Of a stretch of 64,000 bases of DNA, positions 45,810 through 56,990 are shown in pieces. The notes under the pieces were generated by a model. That model was not told the origin of the DNA and did not search any database. It worked only from the letters and a program-made list of their open reading frames with translations. The position numbers and the translations under genes were made by a program. Positions within the stretch are counted from its first letter, which is position 1. Every line of letters begins with the position of its first letter. This DNA comes from Marsupella aquatica (lineage: Eukaryota > Marchantiophyta), in assembly GCA_973895155.1 (NCBI GenBank), contig OZ316897.1, positions 18,476,001 through 18,540,000 of the forward strand, given 5' to 3'.

Positions 45810-47027
45810 ATCCCTTATGGACCTGGAGCATCGACTCATTACAATATTAGAGGTCGGTGTTGGCCACACATGGCCCGATTGTGTGTCACCTAAACCTGCT
45901 GGACGTTAGGAAATACATATCGTAACATATTTGTAAGATATTTAAACTGTATATAGTTATCTATCATCATCGCTGCGGTATAGACCTCTTTGACTTAATT
46001 GGTTTGCTCCTCACGAAATGGCAAGGCATGCCTTCCTTTCGTCTGATCCTGTAGGCTTATCCACTGAAGCTGTCTGTTAGAGTGAAGTATAGTTAGTGCT
46101 CTACGAAACTTGACGAGCAAGGTATGTACTCGGTCCTTACGAAATGTTCATTTTCTATATGACTGTAAAGTTATTTAAGCAGAGTTATTTGAGGCAGTTG
46201 CAACGACTGGAATAGCAGCTGTGATGGAATATAAGGTTTTGGTCGGGGATGACAATTGGGTTTTTGAATTTATTTCCTTTCTGATTTGATGTATGGTTTG
46301 TGGCCCCTGAGCACATCTAACTTCGGTTGTGTCTAGGAGAATGTATGATGGACCCAAACGCAGTATAGGCTCGGACAACTGTGTGATAGTATATCGAGGT
46401 GAGCAACAGTAATACTTTTATGTAACCCTTTTGGACTTTCTGATGATCGAGTGAGATCAGTAGACAACAAGCTAGAAAGAATTGTATCAAATGGGACTGT
46501 CGGAATGGAAGACAGATTATCGAACAATGTCATGGATCTCCCAATGTTGAAGAGGTTTGGAAACCACAAATGCACATTCAAATATAGTAACATTGATGTC
46601 AACTATCAAAATAATGTGAAAGAAGCTTTGAATTAAAACCAGGATGGACTTTAGGGCATCCACTTAAAAAGTTTCTAGGACTCAAAGCAGCCAGTAGATC
46701 TATAGTCCGCTTAGTATCATGGGTCCCGTGGGTCGATTCGCAGGAAAAATCAGCAGTAAGAAGATCATTAATTATAGCCCAGAAGATTGTCTCTGCTACT
46801 AAATATTCTGGTTAGTACTGATCTGTCACTCATACCTCGGTTATACAACTATCCCTCGTCATGATCGTTTGCAAGGAGCGACCTTCTTTGATCTTCGAAG
46901 CTCGGGCTTCCAGGTAGAATGACCCGACTCTTTGCAAAAACAATCTTGCAATTTTCTGTCAGTGTAATGCTCTATCCCATCAAAACGTCGTGTCAAAAAT
47001 TCAAGTGATCCTTCGTCGCGTGTTAAC
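45810..47027. other. No gene recognised
   Basis: Overlapping frames of 60-90 codons around 46175-46636 on both strands; no domain. Confidence 0.4.
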
Positions 47028-47091
47028 GTCAATATTCTGAACGAATTTCTCTATGACTTGGATATTGAGAAAAATTGTTCAGAATATTGAC
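47028..47091. repeat. Hairpin with ~24-bp stem
   Basis: 47028-47051 (GTCAATATTCTGAACGAATT plus TCTC) pairs with 47067-47091 with one extra base and one or two mismatches; the loop is about 15 bp. It is the size of a plant small-RNA precursor stem or a short MITE remnant. Confidence 0.7.
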
Positions 47092-47746
47092 AGGTCATCT
47101 TAATTTCACACAATCATGCATCCTATGTTCGTCAGATGAATCGTTGGGCAGGGCCAATATTGCCACTCACTGATTTGGTTTCTCCAATCAAATTAATGAT
47201 TCTCGGGGAATCTCTGTCAGTATGCAGAAATTGAACAAGGTTCATAAATATTACCCCGTCCGAGTCAAGGACAGGATGTCTACTGTACGTGGTCGGGACT
47301 GTGGTAGCCTCGATATGTATCTGCTTTTCAAGGACCAATATGTTGATCTTATACCGATGCAAACAGGGACGCAAAACGTCAGTTCCCCAGCTCGAGATCT
47401 AATTGAGTCCTACGTGTTGAGGCGCTCTTCGACCATAGTACCACCGCCGCTAAATATGATGTTACGTAAGGAGCGCAACATTCAATCAGTGGGGTTGTGT
47501 TTGATTTTGATTCAGATGATAACTACTCACCGACTTATGAGTCTTATAATTAACGCTTGAGACTATCGGATCAACAGTTCTGGATTCTTCAGCTGCAGCC
47601 TTTAAGGGCTGGCGAAGGGAGTACGATCACTCCCTCTTACACCCCCATGGGCCCAAATACACCATATTCTTAATGCATAGTATTTTTAATGTATAAATTT
47701 GGACTTTAGAGCCAATGAGAATGCACTTTACTGTCACAACTATACA
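47092..47746. other. Unrecognised open frame 47222-47560
   Basis: A 112-codon plus-strand frame with no recognised domain; partly overlapped by a minus-strand frame. No splice evidence. Confidence 0.25.
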
Positions 47747-48007
47747 GGGGCAGGGGATACCCCTAGTGTTTAATAGAGTGGGCAGGGGATGCCCCTAGAG
47801 TTTAACAGGGAGTGTGAGGGGAAATCATACTCCCTAGGGTGTTTGTACATTCCTCACTCCCTGGAAAAGCTGTGATCTTAGTGGCTCAAACATGTTGACA
47901 CACATGTGTACTCCTCACTCCCAGCCCCATGGAACCTAGCCCTTATTAGCTCAAACATGCTGACTCACATGTGCACTCCTCACTCCCAGCCCCATGGAAC
48001 CTAGCCC
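47747..48007. repeat. Two adjacent tandem duplications (33 and 65 bp)
   Basis: A 33-bp unit with GGGCAGGGGAT(A/G)CCCCTAG is duplicated at 47747 and 47780. A 65-bp unit beginning AGCTCAAACATG (GGCTCAAACATG in copy 1) and ending CCCCATGGAACCTAGCCC is duplicated at about 47881 and 47946. The units contain the palindrome CACATGTG. The similar CTCCTCACTCCC phrase recurs just upstream. Confidence 0.75.
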
Positions 48008-48032
48008 TGAGGCATTCCGTGGATGTCCATAG

Positions 48033-48290
48033 AGACTAAGAGGAACTAAAAACATCCTATGCTATTTCATGTTCATCTTTGCCCCCATCCCGTCCATCCT
48101 GTTTTTGGTCCACCTTCACCTTTAGTTTTGTCCTTATGAGAGTTCACCAGTTCCTTACAAGTACATGGAGATGAAGGAAAAGAAAAAGTCCAACCAAAAA
48201 AAGAATTATATGTTACATCCCGTCTATTTTTGCCTCCATCCTTTTTATTCCACTTGCACTTAGTTTTGTCTTTATTGAGAATTATGGTAG
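48033..48290. repeat. Dispersed repeat copies (reverse of 40.25-kb family)
   Basis: 48040-48070 matches the reverse complement of the 40253-40328 unit through AACTAAAAACATCCTATGCT. A related segment with ATCCCGTC, a TTTGCC(C/T)CCATCC block and TTAGTTTTGTC occurs twice (about 48085-48140 and 48215-48275). Confidence 0.6.
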
Positions 48291-48537
48291 AGAGGCTTCA
48301 CTCTAGACCATAGCCCTGGAAAGTCCTTGGAAAGTAGCTTTGCATTGCACTTTATTAGTAAGATGTCCTGACACCTTCCAGTTGGGGGAGTATGATTGCA
48401 TACCAAGAAATTCTGAAGATCTGCTTTTTCCAAAAACTCATGAGTGCAAACAGACAAATTCTTGAGGGCTGCCCAGATGAAAGCTGGCCCTTAAGGAAGA
48501 CTCAGGAAAATTCACTCCAATCCCAAAAGAAAAATGA

Positions 48538-48680
48538 AAAAAGCTTTCCCGGTTCCCTTCAACACTGTGTAAGAAGCAGAGGGAAAAGCAGCAAGGAAAA
48601 AATTCATTATATAAATAAAGCTTCCCACTTCCCTTCAACATGGTTAAAAGGAGAGGGGAAAACAGCAAGGAAAAAAAACA
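48538..48680. repeat. Tandem duplication, ~77 bp period
   Basis: Two diverged copies (about 48538-48605 and 48618-48680) share AGCTTCCC, CTTCCCTTCAACA, GAGGGGAAA and AGCAGCAAGGAAAAAA elements. Both are A-rich at the end. Confidence 0.65.
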
Positions 48681-50109
48681 TTTTAAACAATAATCCCAAC
48701 AGTGCGAGCTTGTGCACTCCTTAAATTGACATTTTATGAAGAAGATTGTAGTCCAGATTTGGCAGGTGAATTATGAAACTTCTCCTCTACTCTTACCAAG
48801 TAATAGAAATACAAAATCTCTTAGGCCTTTAGAAACCTTGTTACATTGGCATTATGGACAATAGTAGCATGTCAAAACTCTATCTAAAGCCCTCTCTTAT
48901 GAGGCATTATGGATTACAATGCTCTGTTACCAAAGAGTTATTATACACTTAATCCCCTTGGTGACTTTTCTTTTGTAATTTTCAAGGCATTCTTGGAGAA
49001 AAATGCACACTCACGTTTTGGATCCTCTCATTATGAATATTTCCTTTACTTTCACTAAACTAGTAAAAATAGGAATCTCTTAATAGTAGCTTAAGTGTAT
49101 TAAGGTACTCTTACCAGAGCATTGTGAGCAATAATAGCCCCTCATAACTCAGATTGAAGCTCCTGGTTTGGGGGGTATTTTATCAAAATGACCTCTTTTG
49201 ACCTCCAAACAGGACTGTACTGTTATATACAAAAACTGCAAGAGAAGTCCAAAATGGTCAGTAAGAAAAAGTGGAGAACCGGACTCCTTGCAATTTGCCA
49301 AGGTTTGCGAGAACTACCCTAGGAGAACTCCCCCACAAGTGCCCTCTCCAATGCTGGACAGGACAACTAGTGTACAGATGGCTGTAAATTAGCCCCTTCA
49401 CAGGCTCTAACCTACAGCACCCCATGCAATTTCCCAATTAACCACACCTGCAAAATCAGTGTAAGGCCATCATGCAAGCCACCTCGGTGACCTCAAATTC
49501 CCAAGTAGCTTGACAAAACACGAAGCAAATAATATGTCTCTGAAGACAAGGCTGGGATTTTGAATCTGAGTTCCTGGGATTACAAATAGCAAGAACTGGC
49601 AGACCACAACAAAATTGACAGACCCCGTGTAATTTCTGATTGAGCGAAGCTTGATAAAGGGATTACATATGCCGTCGCAGCTAGACTAAGCCTGCAGGCC
49701 CATGTCGATTGAGACCAAGCCAGTTTGAAATCTGAAGCTGAAAATTGCGGTTGAGTACTTAGTTCGATGATGATGCAGATAGCAGTCATAAGGAAGACAG
49801 AGAACCCGTTCAAGACGCACCATCGAATGCAGGGTTGAGCTTGTGATGTGATTAAACACCTTCATGCAATGGCAAGGGATGGTAATTCTACAAGAATGTT
49901 AACCGTACATTCTCAGAGTTGTATATCAGCAGGCAACAACAAACAATTTCTCTCTAAGAAGTAGCCTTCCGTCATTTTAGAATCACACCAAAACTACATA
50001 TAACCCAATTAGTCACTCCAATGTTGGTGAGGCGAGTTAATTACTTTGATTTTGATTTCTTCTCAACAGCTTCAAAGGTAGGGATTGCATTGTAACAACG
50101 GATTCACCG
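48681..50109. other. No gene recognised
   Basis: AT-rich DNA with frames under 80 codons; nothing recognisable. Phrases such as AATCTCTTA and GGCATTATGGA recur, in keeping with old repeats. Confidence 0.4.
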
Positions 50110-50249
50110 CAGTACCGAAGTCAGATTCTCTACTTTTTGAACAATGTACTTAAAGAAACTGGGTAAGCAGAGTATCAAGCAGTACCGAAGTCAGATTCTC
50201 TACTTTTTGAACAATGTACTTAAAGAAACTGGCTAAGCAGAGTATCAAG
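50110..50249. repeat. Near-perfect 70-bp tandem duplication
   Basis: 50110-50179 and 50180-50249 are identical apart from one visible substitution (GGGTAAG versus GGCTAAG). The duplication is recent. It lies downstream of the deubiquitinase gene's 3' end. Confidence 0.9.
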
Positions 50250-50931
50250 CGACATGAGTAGACAAGGGTTTTTCCCTTAGAATTTTTATTTTTTTCCTTG
50301 GAGTAGACAAGCGTTTCTTTAATAGAGAAAAACTAACAAGCAGTGATCTGACAGAACCATTCAGAGAAGCAGAAGATCTAATGCTAACAAACCACTGAAG
50401 TACGATAATTCAGCAACTTCGAATGCAACAAAGCCCGACATGTCTTTTTGGATATCTGTCTTTATACTTCGGACTATTCTAAACCGACCCTTTAAAAAAC
50501 AAATGTGGATTTTGCTCTATTTCTAAGAACTGGACACAGGTGCATCTTGTTTTTTCTTTTTTTAATCTAGGCCAGAAAGACAAAATGCATCACGCCTAGA
50601 TTCATTGAATGACGGTCTTCGATTGAAGGTCCACCTCAAATGGTCTTCCAGACTCGACCCAGTGCTAGCTCCATCTCCTACGTAAGCTTTTCGAACTCCA
50701 GACATGCCGTGTATACCAACTTTATCCAGAAACAATTTGCAAACTTCCATCCAATTTAGAGTGCATGAGTGAACAAGTTGGATCGGAACCGAGGATTATC
50801 AAAGTGAGTCCAGGCTCAAGTGTAATTTAATCCAACACGAGTTCATGATGTCATTGACATGTCCCTTAGCTTATTTCTGTACGTTCCTAGCTAGAATACA
50901 CCTTCTGACAGCCCAGATGGAGCACAAGCTT
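50250..50931. other. 3' flank of the deubiquitinase gene
   Basis: No gene recognised. A 62-codon minus-strand frame at 50562-50750 has no domain. Part of this stretch is probably the 3' UTR of the gene ending at 50932. Confidence 0.4.
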
Positions 50932-52477
50932 TCAAGTTCTCTGCCTTGCCTGCTCTATCAAAGGTCTCAGTTGTTTCTTCTCTGCTAGAATCTTAAGAAA
51001 ATTAAACAAAAACGGAACGTAGTTATGCTTTCGCCGGATGTTTTCAATCTTCCACCTCTTGGACTTCTCATCTTCATATTCCATTTTCTCAATCACATCA
51101 GCAATTTTGGACTCTACCTCCACAAGCAAACTTCTTAGTCTTTCTAATTCATAACCCTGCTCGTCTTCAGACATCGCATCAATGCCATCCTCGTCCTTCG
51201 CTTGTTCTGCTTCCAATTGATCCCAAAGATCTGCTCTCTTTCTCTCCAATTCTGTAAGTTCTGCATTGTGGACGTCCTTCCTGTTCTTGATAACAGCCAT
51301 CAAGTTGAATCTAATCTCACTTCTTGAGTATCGTTCTATCCTGTCTTGTATTACAGGCTGCACCAACTTGAGCCATTCTGTGCTGCTAGACCCACAAGGG
51401 CCCAGACTGATAGGCCCATCCTTCAAGCCATCCAGCTCATACAGCACCCCGTCCATTGGCAAATAGCTGATAAAATGGTACACTTCATCATCTTTATCAG
51501 CTACTTTCTGCTCGTCTGAAACAAAGGGTTCTGGTCTTGCGAAGCTGTTATGAGCAGTACGAATGGTGTCACTGTTATTGATAGCCAGGCCCTTGAGATC
51601 GGAGGGAAAACCTCCGGTAAACTCTTTGAGCATTGACAACTCGGGCCCAATGTCAATCTCCGGTCGATTCAATAATATAGATAGAATGGCCTGAGTTGCA
51701 CACGCATTGTTGATCACCTGGTTTGCAAAGAACAAATTGCTATCATAGTTCTTGAGAGTCGGCCTTGAATCTTTCTCTCCGTGTTGCCACTTGAAAAGAA
51801 ATATGAGGCCATACACAGGTCGTAGCTGTTCCAAAGAGTCCAAATCCAGGCAATAGAGCTCTTCAACCTGGACACCCTTCACCTGCATTTGTTGAATCAG
51901 CTCTGTGAAGACACCTGTAAAAAGCATACAAAGGAGTTTGGTTAAAACTTGATGTCTTGTACACAGCATTAAATCTTTCACCGGGGTACAACGTCAAATA
52001 TGTCGTTGGAGGGAAAGCAATTGGAAGATGTAAAATCCAGAGGTTGTCTCTTTCTTGATTCTCCTACTCGCTCTTTTCGTGGAGACGAAGAAGGGAACCC
52101 TTGTCAACAGGGGACCCTTGAAAGAGGAGAGAAATTACTGAAGAGGCTCGAGCAACAAAGACAAAGACACAGTCAGCATCAGCATACAAAACTTCATAAA
52201 GACAACTAGCACAAGAATCCATCAGATCTAAAGAAAACATAACATGCAAAAATGTCCCCCGCACCCTAAATCGTTCTCCAACACTTCACAACACGGTATT
52301 TCCTTCACAAAATGATTGCACTTCCGCAAAACCAGGCCCTCTGGCAAATCCGGGGCACGTAATTTCGGCCGGGGGCTGTTTGGCATTACAGAGAAAGCGA
52401 GGAAAGGAGAAACGACGCATGAGAGCTGGAAGTAATTGATACGCACCAGGGTCGGACTCGATCGTGCACCACGACAT
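50932..52477 (-). CDS. UCH37/UCHL5-type ubiquitin C-terminal hydrolase
   Basis: A cysteine deubiquitinase; in animals and plants this class works at the 19S proteasome cap, trimming ubiquitin from substrates. Exon 1 (52477-52447) gives [10 protein letters not shown] and one base. After a GT..AG intron of 532 bp, exon 2 (51914-50932) gives the rest, 337 residues in all, close to the usual 330. The catalytic set is present: oxyanion Gln76, nucleophile C82 in [11 protein letters not shown]157 in VYHFISYLP, and D172 in [10 protein letters not shown]. The C-terminal ULD region is complete ([19 protein letters not shown], then [11 protein letters not shown]), with a coiled-coil stretch at about 240-300 ([17 protein letters not shown]). 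No break or missing residue was seen. Confidence 0.95.
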
Positions 52478-52726
52478 CGTGCTTGAGCGGCTGATGAGAA
52501 AACTCTGCTTCACGGACAGCTCTCGACTTTCGCAATCCCGCACTCGCTTGCTTGAATTGCTCTGCTGCGTCTACTCAGATCGAAATCCTTCTAGCGCCGT
52601 CACTGCCAAATGGCGCATCGGTGACATTGACGAGGATATGACGCCCTTAGGAAGGAAGCAGACAAAACGTTTTGATCCTTGCTTTTGAAAAGTCAGTGAA
52701 AACCGTGTTGTTTTCTTTTATTTTGG

Positions 52727-53411
52727 TTTTTTTTTTTTCGGCCTTAAAGCCCAAAGTAGACCCATCCCATCCAAAGGGAGGATTGACATTTTTTGTTGCC
52801 TTAAACCAAAAGTAGACCCATCCAAATGGAAGTAGACCCATCCAAATGGAAGTAGACCCATCCAAATGGAGGATAGACCTTCTACCTTGGAGTATGCTCA
52901 CTGTAGGGTGGCCCACACTGGTGGACTATACCCAGGGACCTAGAGCAGGAGGGAGAGAAGATTGAACAAGAGCTCCAAAGAGGGCCAGCCAGGGCCTGAG
53001 TAGGAACCAGTACTTCAGCCATTTAAGCCCAAAGTAGACCCATCCCATCCAAAGGGAGGATAGACATTTTTGTTGCCTTAAAGCCACTGTCCATGTCAAA
53101 ACCTGGATCCACCAAGTTTCACCATATTTAGTTACTTTTTCCTGAAATTGTGGAGCAAAGTTTCAGTCTAGAGGAGAGAAATATGAAAAAGTGAGAATTT
53201 GTGGAAACTTCTCATTTTATATGGACACTGGTGGTTTAAACCAAAAGTAGACCTATCCAAATGGAGCATAGACCTTCTACCTTGGAGTATGCATCACTAT
53301 AGGGTAGCCCACATGGGTGGACTATACCCAGGGACCTAGACCAGGAGGGAGAGAAGGCTGAACAAGGGCTCCAAAGGGGGCCAGCCAGGGCCTGAGTAGA
53401 AACCAGTACTC
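52727..53411. repeat. Duplicated repeat block with terminal poly-T
   Basis: A poly-T run near 52727-52738 is followed by copy A (to 53014) and copy B (about 53026-53411). They share AAGCCCAAAGTAGACCCATC, a CTACCTTGGAGTATGC block and CCAGGGACCTAGA through GGGCCTGAGTAG. Copy B has an extra ~150 bp (about 53080-53235) that copy A lacks; the same extra segment has a relative at 55185-55295. Copy A has three tandem AGTAGACCCATCCAAATGGA units instead of one. The poly-T suggests a retroposed element lying on the minus strand. Confidence 0.75.
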
Positions 53412-53439
53412 CCATCACTACACCCCACACATACATACA

Positions 53440-53530
53440 CATACCCTCCACACCCCTTGCATGTGGAGAGGGGATTAAACCTGGGACCTCTCGGTTCTAG
53501 GCTAGTCCTCATGCCCACCTGAACGAAGGA
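53440..53530 (-). repeat. Possible tRNA-derived (SINE-like) segment
   Basis: On the minus strand GGTCCCAGGTTTAATCCCC resembles a tRNA T-arm (B box GGTTTAATCCC). About 35-40 bp before it, GTTCAGGTGGGC could be a decayed A box. The arms do not form a good cloverleaf, so no tRNA gene is claimed. Confidence 0.35.
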
Positions 53531-53543
53531 GAGTGCTTTGTAA

Positions 53544-53900
53544 AAAGTTATTACATCCATTTTGGTGCCAAAAACTTTCCATGCAAGGGTTTTTTTTTGG
53601 CCAGTGTTTTCATTGGATCCGTTTTTTCTAAAAATAACAAAAAGGTTGAAAAAGGTGTTTACATCGATTTGCAACCACAAAACTTTCCATGCAAAGCCTT
53701 TCTTTGGTGCTGGTTTTTTTCAATTGGATCCAAGTTTTTCAAAAGTAAGCAAATTGTGGAAATAAGTTTTTAAATAGATTTTGCTACCACAAAACTTTTC
53801 ATGCAAAGCCTTTATTTGGTGCTGGTTTTTTTCACTTGGGATTTGACTTTTCCTGCTGGGTTTTTTCATTTGGATCACTTTTTCTAAAAATGAGCATGAC
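53544..53900. repeat. Degenerate tandem array, ~110 bp unit, three copies
   Basis: The phrase AAAACTTT(C/T)CATGCAA recurs at about 53570, 53679 and 53791. Each is followed by a TTTGG-GCTGG-TTTTTTTCA tract, TTGGATC and a TTTTTC(T/A)AAAA block. The three copies are clearly diverged. Confidence 0.75.
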
Positions 53901-55939
53901 AATTCATGCATGGCTTCACCACCACTTCCGCTGGTCAAAACTACTAATCCCCAGTTTCAATATAATTTCTGGTAATTTGTTCTATATTTTGGTCATTCTG
54001 CGAAAACTCCGCAGATGAGGGCAATCACACAGCACACAAAACCTGACAAGCAGAAAGAGCAACTTAAACCAAGAAGGCCAGAATTAATCCGTGGACCCCC
54101 ATGTTATTTTAGAGGCACTTATCTAAAAACTGAAGCCTAGATGGACTTCCAAATGGAAAGAAAAAAATTCAAAAATGAACAAACAAATGTTTGACACTTG
54201 AAACAGTTACCAAACTTACCAAGGCAACCATAATTAACATCAATCACAAAATCGGCTACAATGTAAACTACTGTTTAATGTGTGGGTAGTTTAATTGCCC
54301 ACTTCAACAAAACGGTGCTTGATGGTTTCCTCCACGGTACCAAAGGGATGTTGGATGCACTCAAGTTGCATTGAAAGTAATCACTTTTCAATTCCTACAT
54401 GCAGATAGACAAAGAGAGAGAAGTAATCGGTGTCATCAAATCACTAATTTTGCATAATTATTTAAGACAAAATGTTTCATGGAGAGCTAGAGAAAGCTAG
54501 AGAACAATGGAAATTTGTAATCTCCTCATAACTCAGACAACTAAATCTAACAATATTAAGTTCATTAAAAAACTAAAGAAATTCTAAAATTCATAATCTC
54601 CTTAGTACTTAATAAAATCTGTCAATTTTAGGATCATTCTCATGGAAGGGGTCAACATTTCAGGGGTTGTACAACAAAGATTTTTGTTCACGTTAGAGAT
54701 TATGAAATCATTGGTAAAATCTATTTTTCAAATTACTTACTCAATTCTTATCGAACGGTGACAATGTTGAGCTCATCAGGACCGTCTTTTCAAGATCTTT
54801 CCAACGCCATATTATACGTGAGTTTTCATTATGATTTGACTCAACAATATCAAATCAAAAATTGCTGCCGGGGAAATTTTATGTTTTGAATAAAATCAAA
54901 ATGCAAATAAGACCGTTATTGGGAGCAGTTTTATCTCAATCTTTTGTCTTTTTATTTGCATGTTAGTTTTTTTACATTCTTTTTTACGGCATGACGTCCC
55001 AATTTTCACAGCAAAGTTGCTACAAACACAAATGCAGAAGTTAATTTTATCCAAAAACAAGTCTGTTCCTGTTTGTAGCGTGCCATGATGATGTGGCGCG
55101 CTGTGGAGCCAGGAATTTTGGAAAGGACCTCTAATGGGGGTCCGTAACAAGAGCCCAACAAAAGGGGTTTGAGTATAGTTAGATCACTTTCCTGAAATTG
55201 TGGAGTGGCAATCCTTGAGGTGGAAATGTGAAAAAAGAGTGCAGGTTTGGACTCTTTCAAGGATACTTCCTTTTTTATGGTGGTACTGGTGGTCCAAGCT
55301 AGGCATGCCAGGAGTCAGTCATTCAGAGTTGGAAGCCACAAGTTGCTCCACCCTCCAATTAGTGTGTTCACAATTGGGACCTTGACTCATGCATGGCCGG
55401 TCATGGTGTCCTGAACTCATTTTCTGGTGGTGTTTACTACCGAGCATAATTAATTAGTAGGAAAATAGTTCTGTAAATTTTCCTTACAAGACAATGTTTA
55501 CTGTCATTACCAAAATAGTTCTGCACACTCAAGCTGATGCTCAAATGGACAACAATGTTTGACTAGGGTAATTAGATGAACCAGACACTTTATGACATTC
55601 AAAAGCCCTGAGCATTTGACCCAAAAAAAAAACATGTTACTTGTCCTGAGTACTTGACTAAAAATTATTGTTTCAAAGAGGTCCATGAAAGTTACAATGA
55701 TCCATTGGAGCAATTTGTCAAAGGTGATGGTCTAAGAAAGTTCACTTTCTTTGAGTAGTAGAGCTCACAACTACATAGGCCAATTGAAGGAGAAGTCCAT
55801 TGAATAGACTCCATCCTTATGCATCTCCACTACCAGAGAGGTGGAGGAAAAAGCCTGGTAAAACTCCAGAGTAACAGCCCTCATAACTCCACCTCAAGCT
55901 CTCATTTCCTGGGGCAGTATATCCCAAAATGCCCTGTAC
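53901..55939. other. No gene recognised
   Basis: AT-rich, with frames under 85 codons. 55185-55295 is related to the extra segment of the repeat block near 53080-53235. No domain recognised. Confidence 0.4.
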
Positions 55940-56720
55940 GACATTCCTACATACAAACCCAGAGAAAAAACCAATGCACCAGATAACTCAGAAACCTACA
56001 AAGACATTCCTATATGCAAAAGACCCAAAGAACAATAAGTGCACCAAATACCTCAGAAACCTACAAAGACAATCCTATGGACGAAAGTCCCCAAGAACAA
56101 ATAAATGCACCAGATGCCTCAGAAACCTACAAAGACAATCCTATGGACAAAAGTCCCAAAGAACAAATAAATGCACCAGATACCTCAGAAACATGCAAAG
56201 ACAATCCTATATACAAAGGACCCAAAGTAAAAATAAATGCACTGGATACTTTGTGGTAGTTCACTTGAGTAGAGACTGATTAGGTCTTGGGTTCAGCTAT
56301 TGTGGCCGAGTCTTTCCTTTTGTGGGGTTTCACAGATTTCCCCTTAAAATTAAAAAAAATAAAATAAAATGCATCAGATACCTCATAAACATACAAAGAC
56401 ATTCCTATATACAAATGATCCAACGAGGAAAAGACCCAAAGTAAATATGAATGCACCAGATACCTCCCAAACATACAAAGTCATTGCTAAATACAAAAGA
56501 TCCAAAGAAGAAAAGACCCAAAGAAACTAGGAATGCACCAGACACCTCATAAACATACAAAGACATTCCTACATACAAACGATCCAAAGAAGAAAAGACC
56601 CAAAGAAAATATGAATGCTCCATATACCTCAGAAACATACAAAGACATTCCTACATAATAAAAACCCAAAAGAAAAAATAATTGCACCTGCTACCTCAGA
56701 AACCTACAAGAAAGGGAAAC
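55940..56720. repeat. ~60-bp minisatellite with an inserted segment
   Basis: About a dozen units built from CAAAGACATTCCTA, a TATACAAA block, a GACCCAAAGAA block and ATGCACCAGATACCTCAGAAA. The array is broken at about 56250-56365 by unrelated DNA ending in an A-rich tract (AAAAAAAATAAAATAAA), after which the repeat resumes with the same AATAAAATGCA phrase. Units left of the insert tend to be more alike (TCCTATGGAC) than those to the right. Confidence 0.85.
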
Positions 56721-56990
56721 ACCTAAGAAGTAAAAAACAGAGGAGCATTGAGATTTGAGATTGAGAAAAGAAATGCAACACAAGATAATAGTTCAGAAAC
56801 ACAAGGTTGTAAAACTGTTCTCATCAGCTGAAGTGCAGAACAACGACACCGAATTCGCAGTGGTAACGAACTTCGGGCGCAAAGCAGAGGTGGGTCCATC
56901 ATTCTCCGGACATCCATGCCTTGATTTGGAGGCAAGAATCGAGAGGAGAAGGAAGCCAAGACGGTGTGTCAGGGCCGGTGCAAAGCAGTC

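Noticed and set aside
55929-56279. 116-codon frame with RNLQRQSYG-type repeats
   Set aside because: The peptide repeats simply follow the ~60-bp minisatellite units; two frames are open at once and there is no domain.
55940-56720. CRISPR-like array
   Set aside because: Units are contiguous degenerate repeats without unique spacers, and the genome is eukaryotic.
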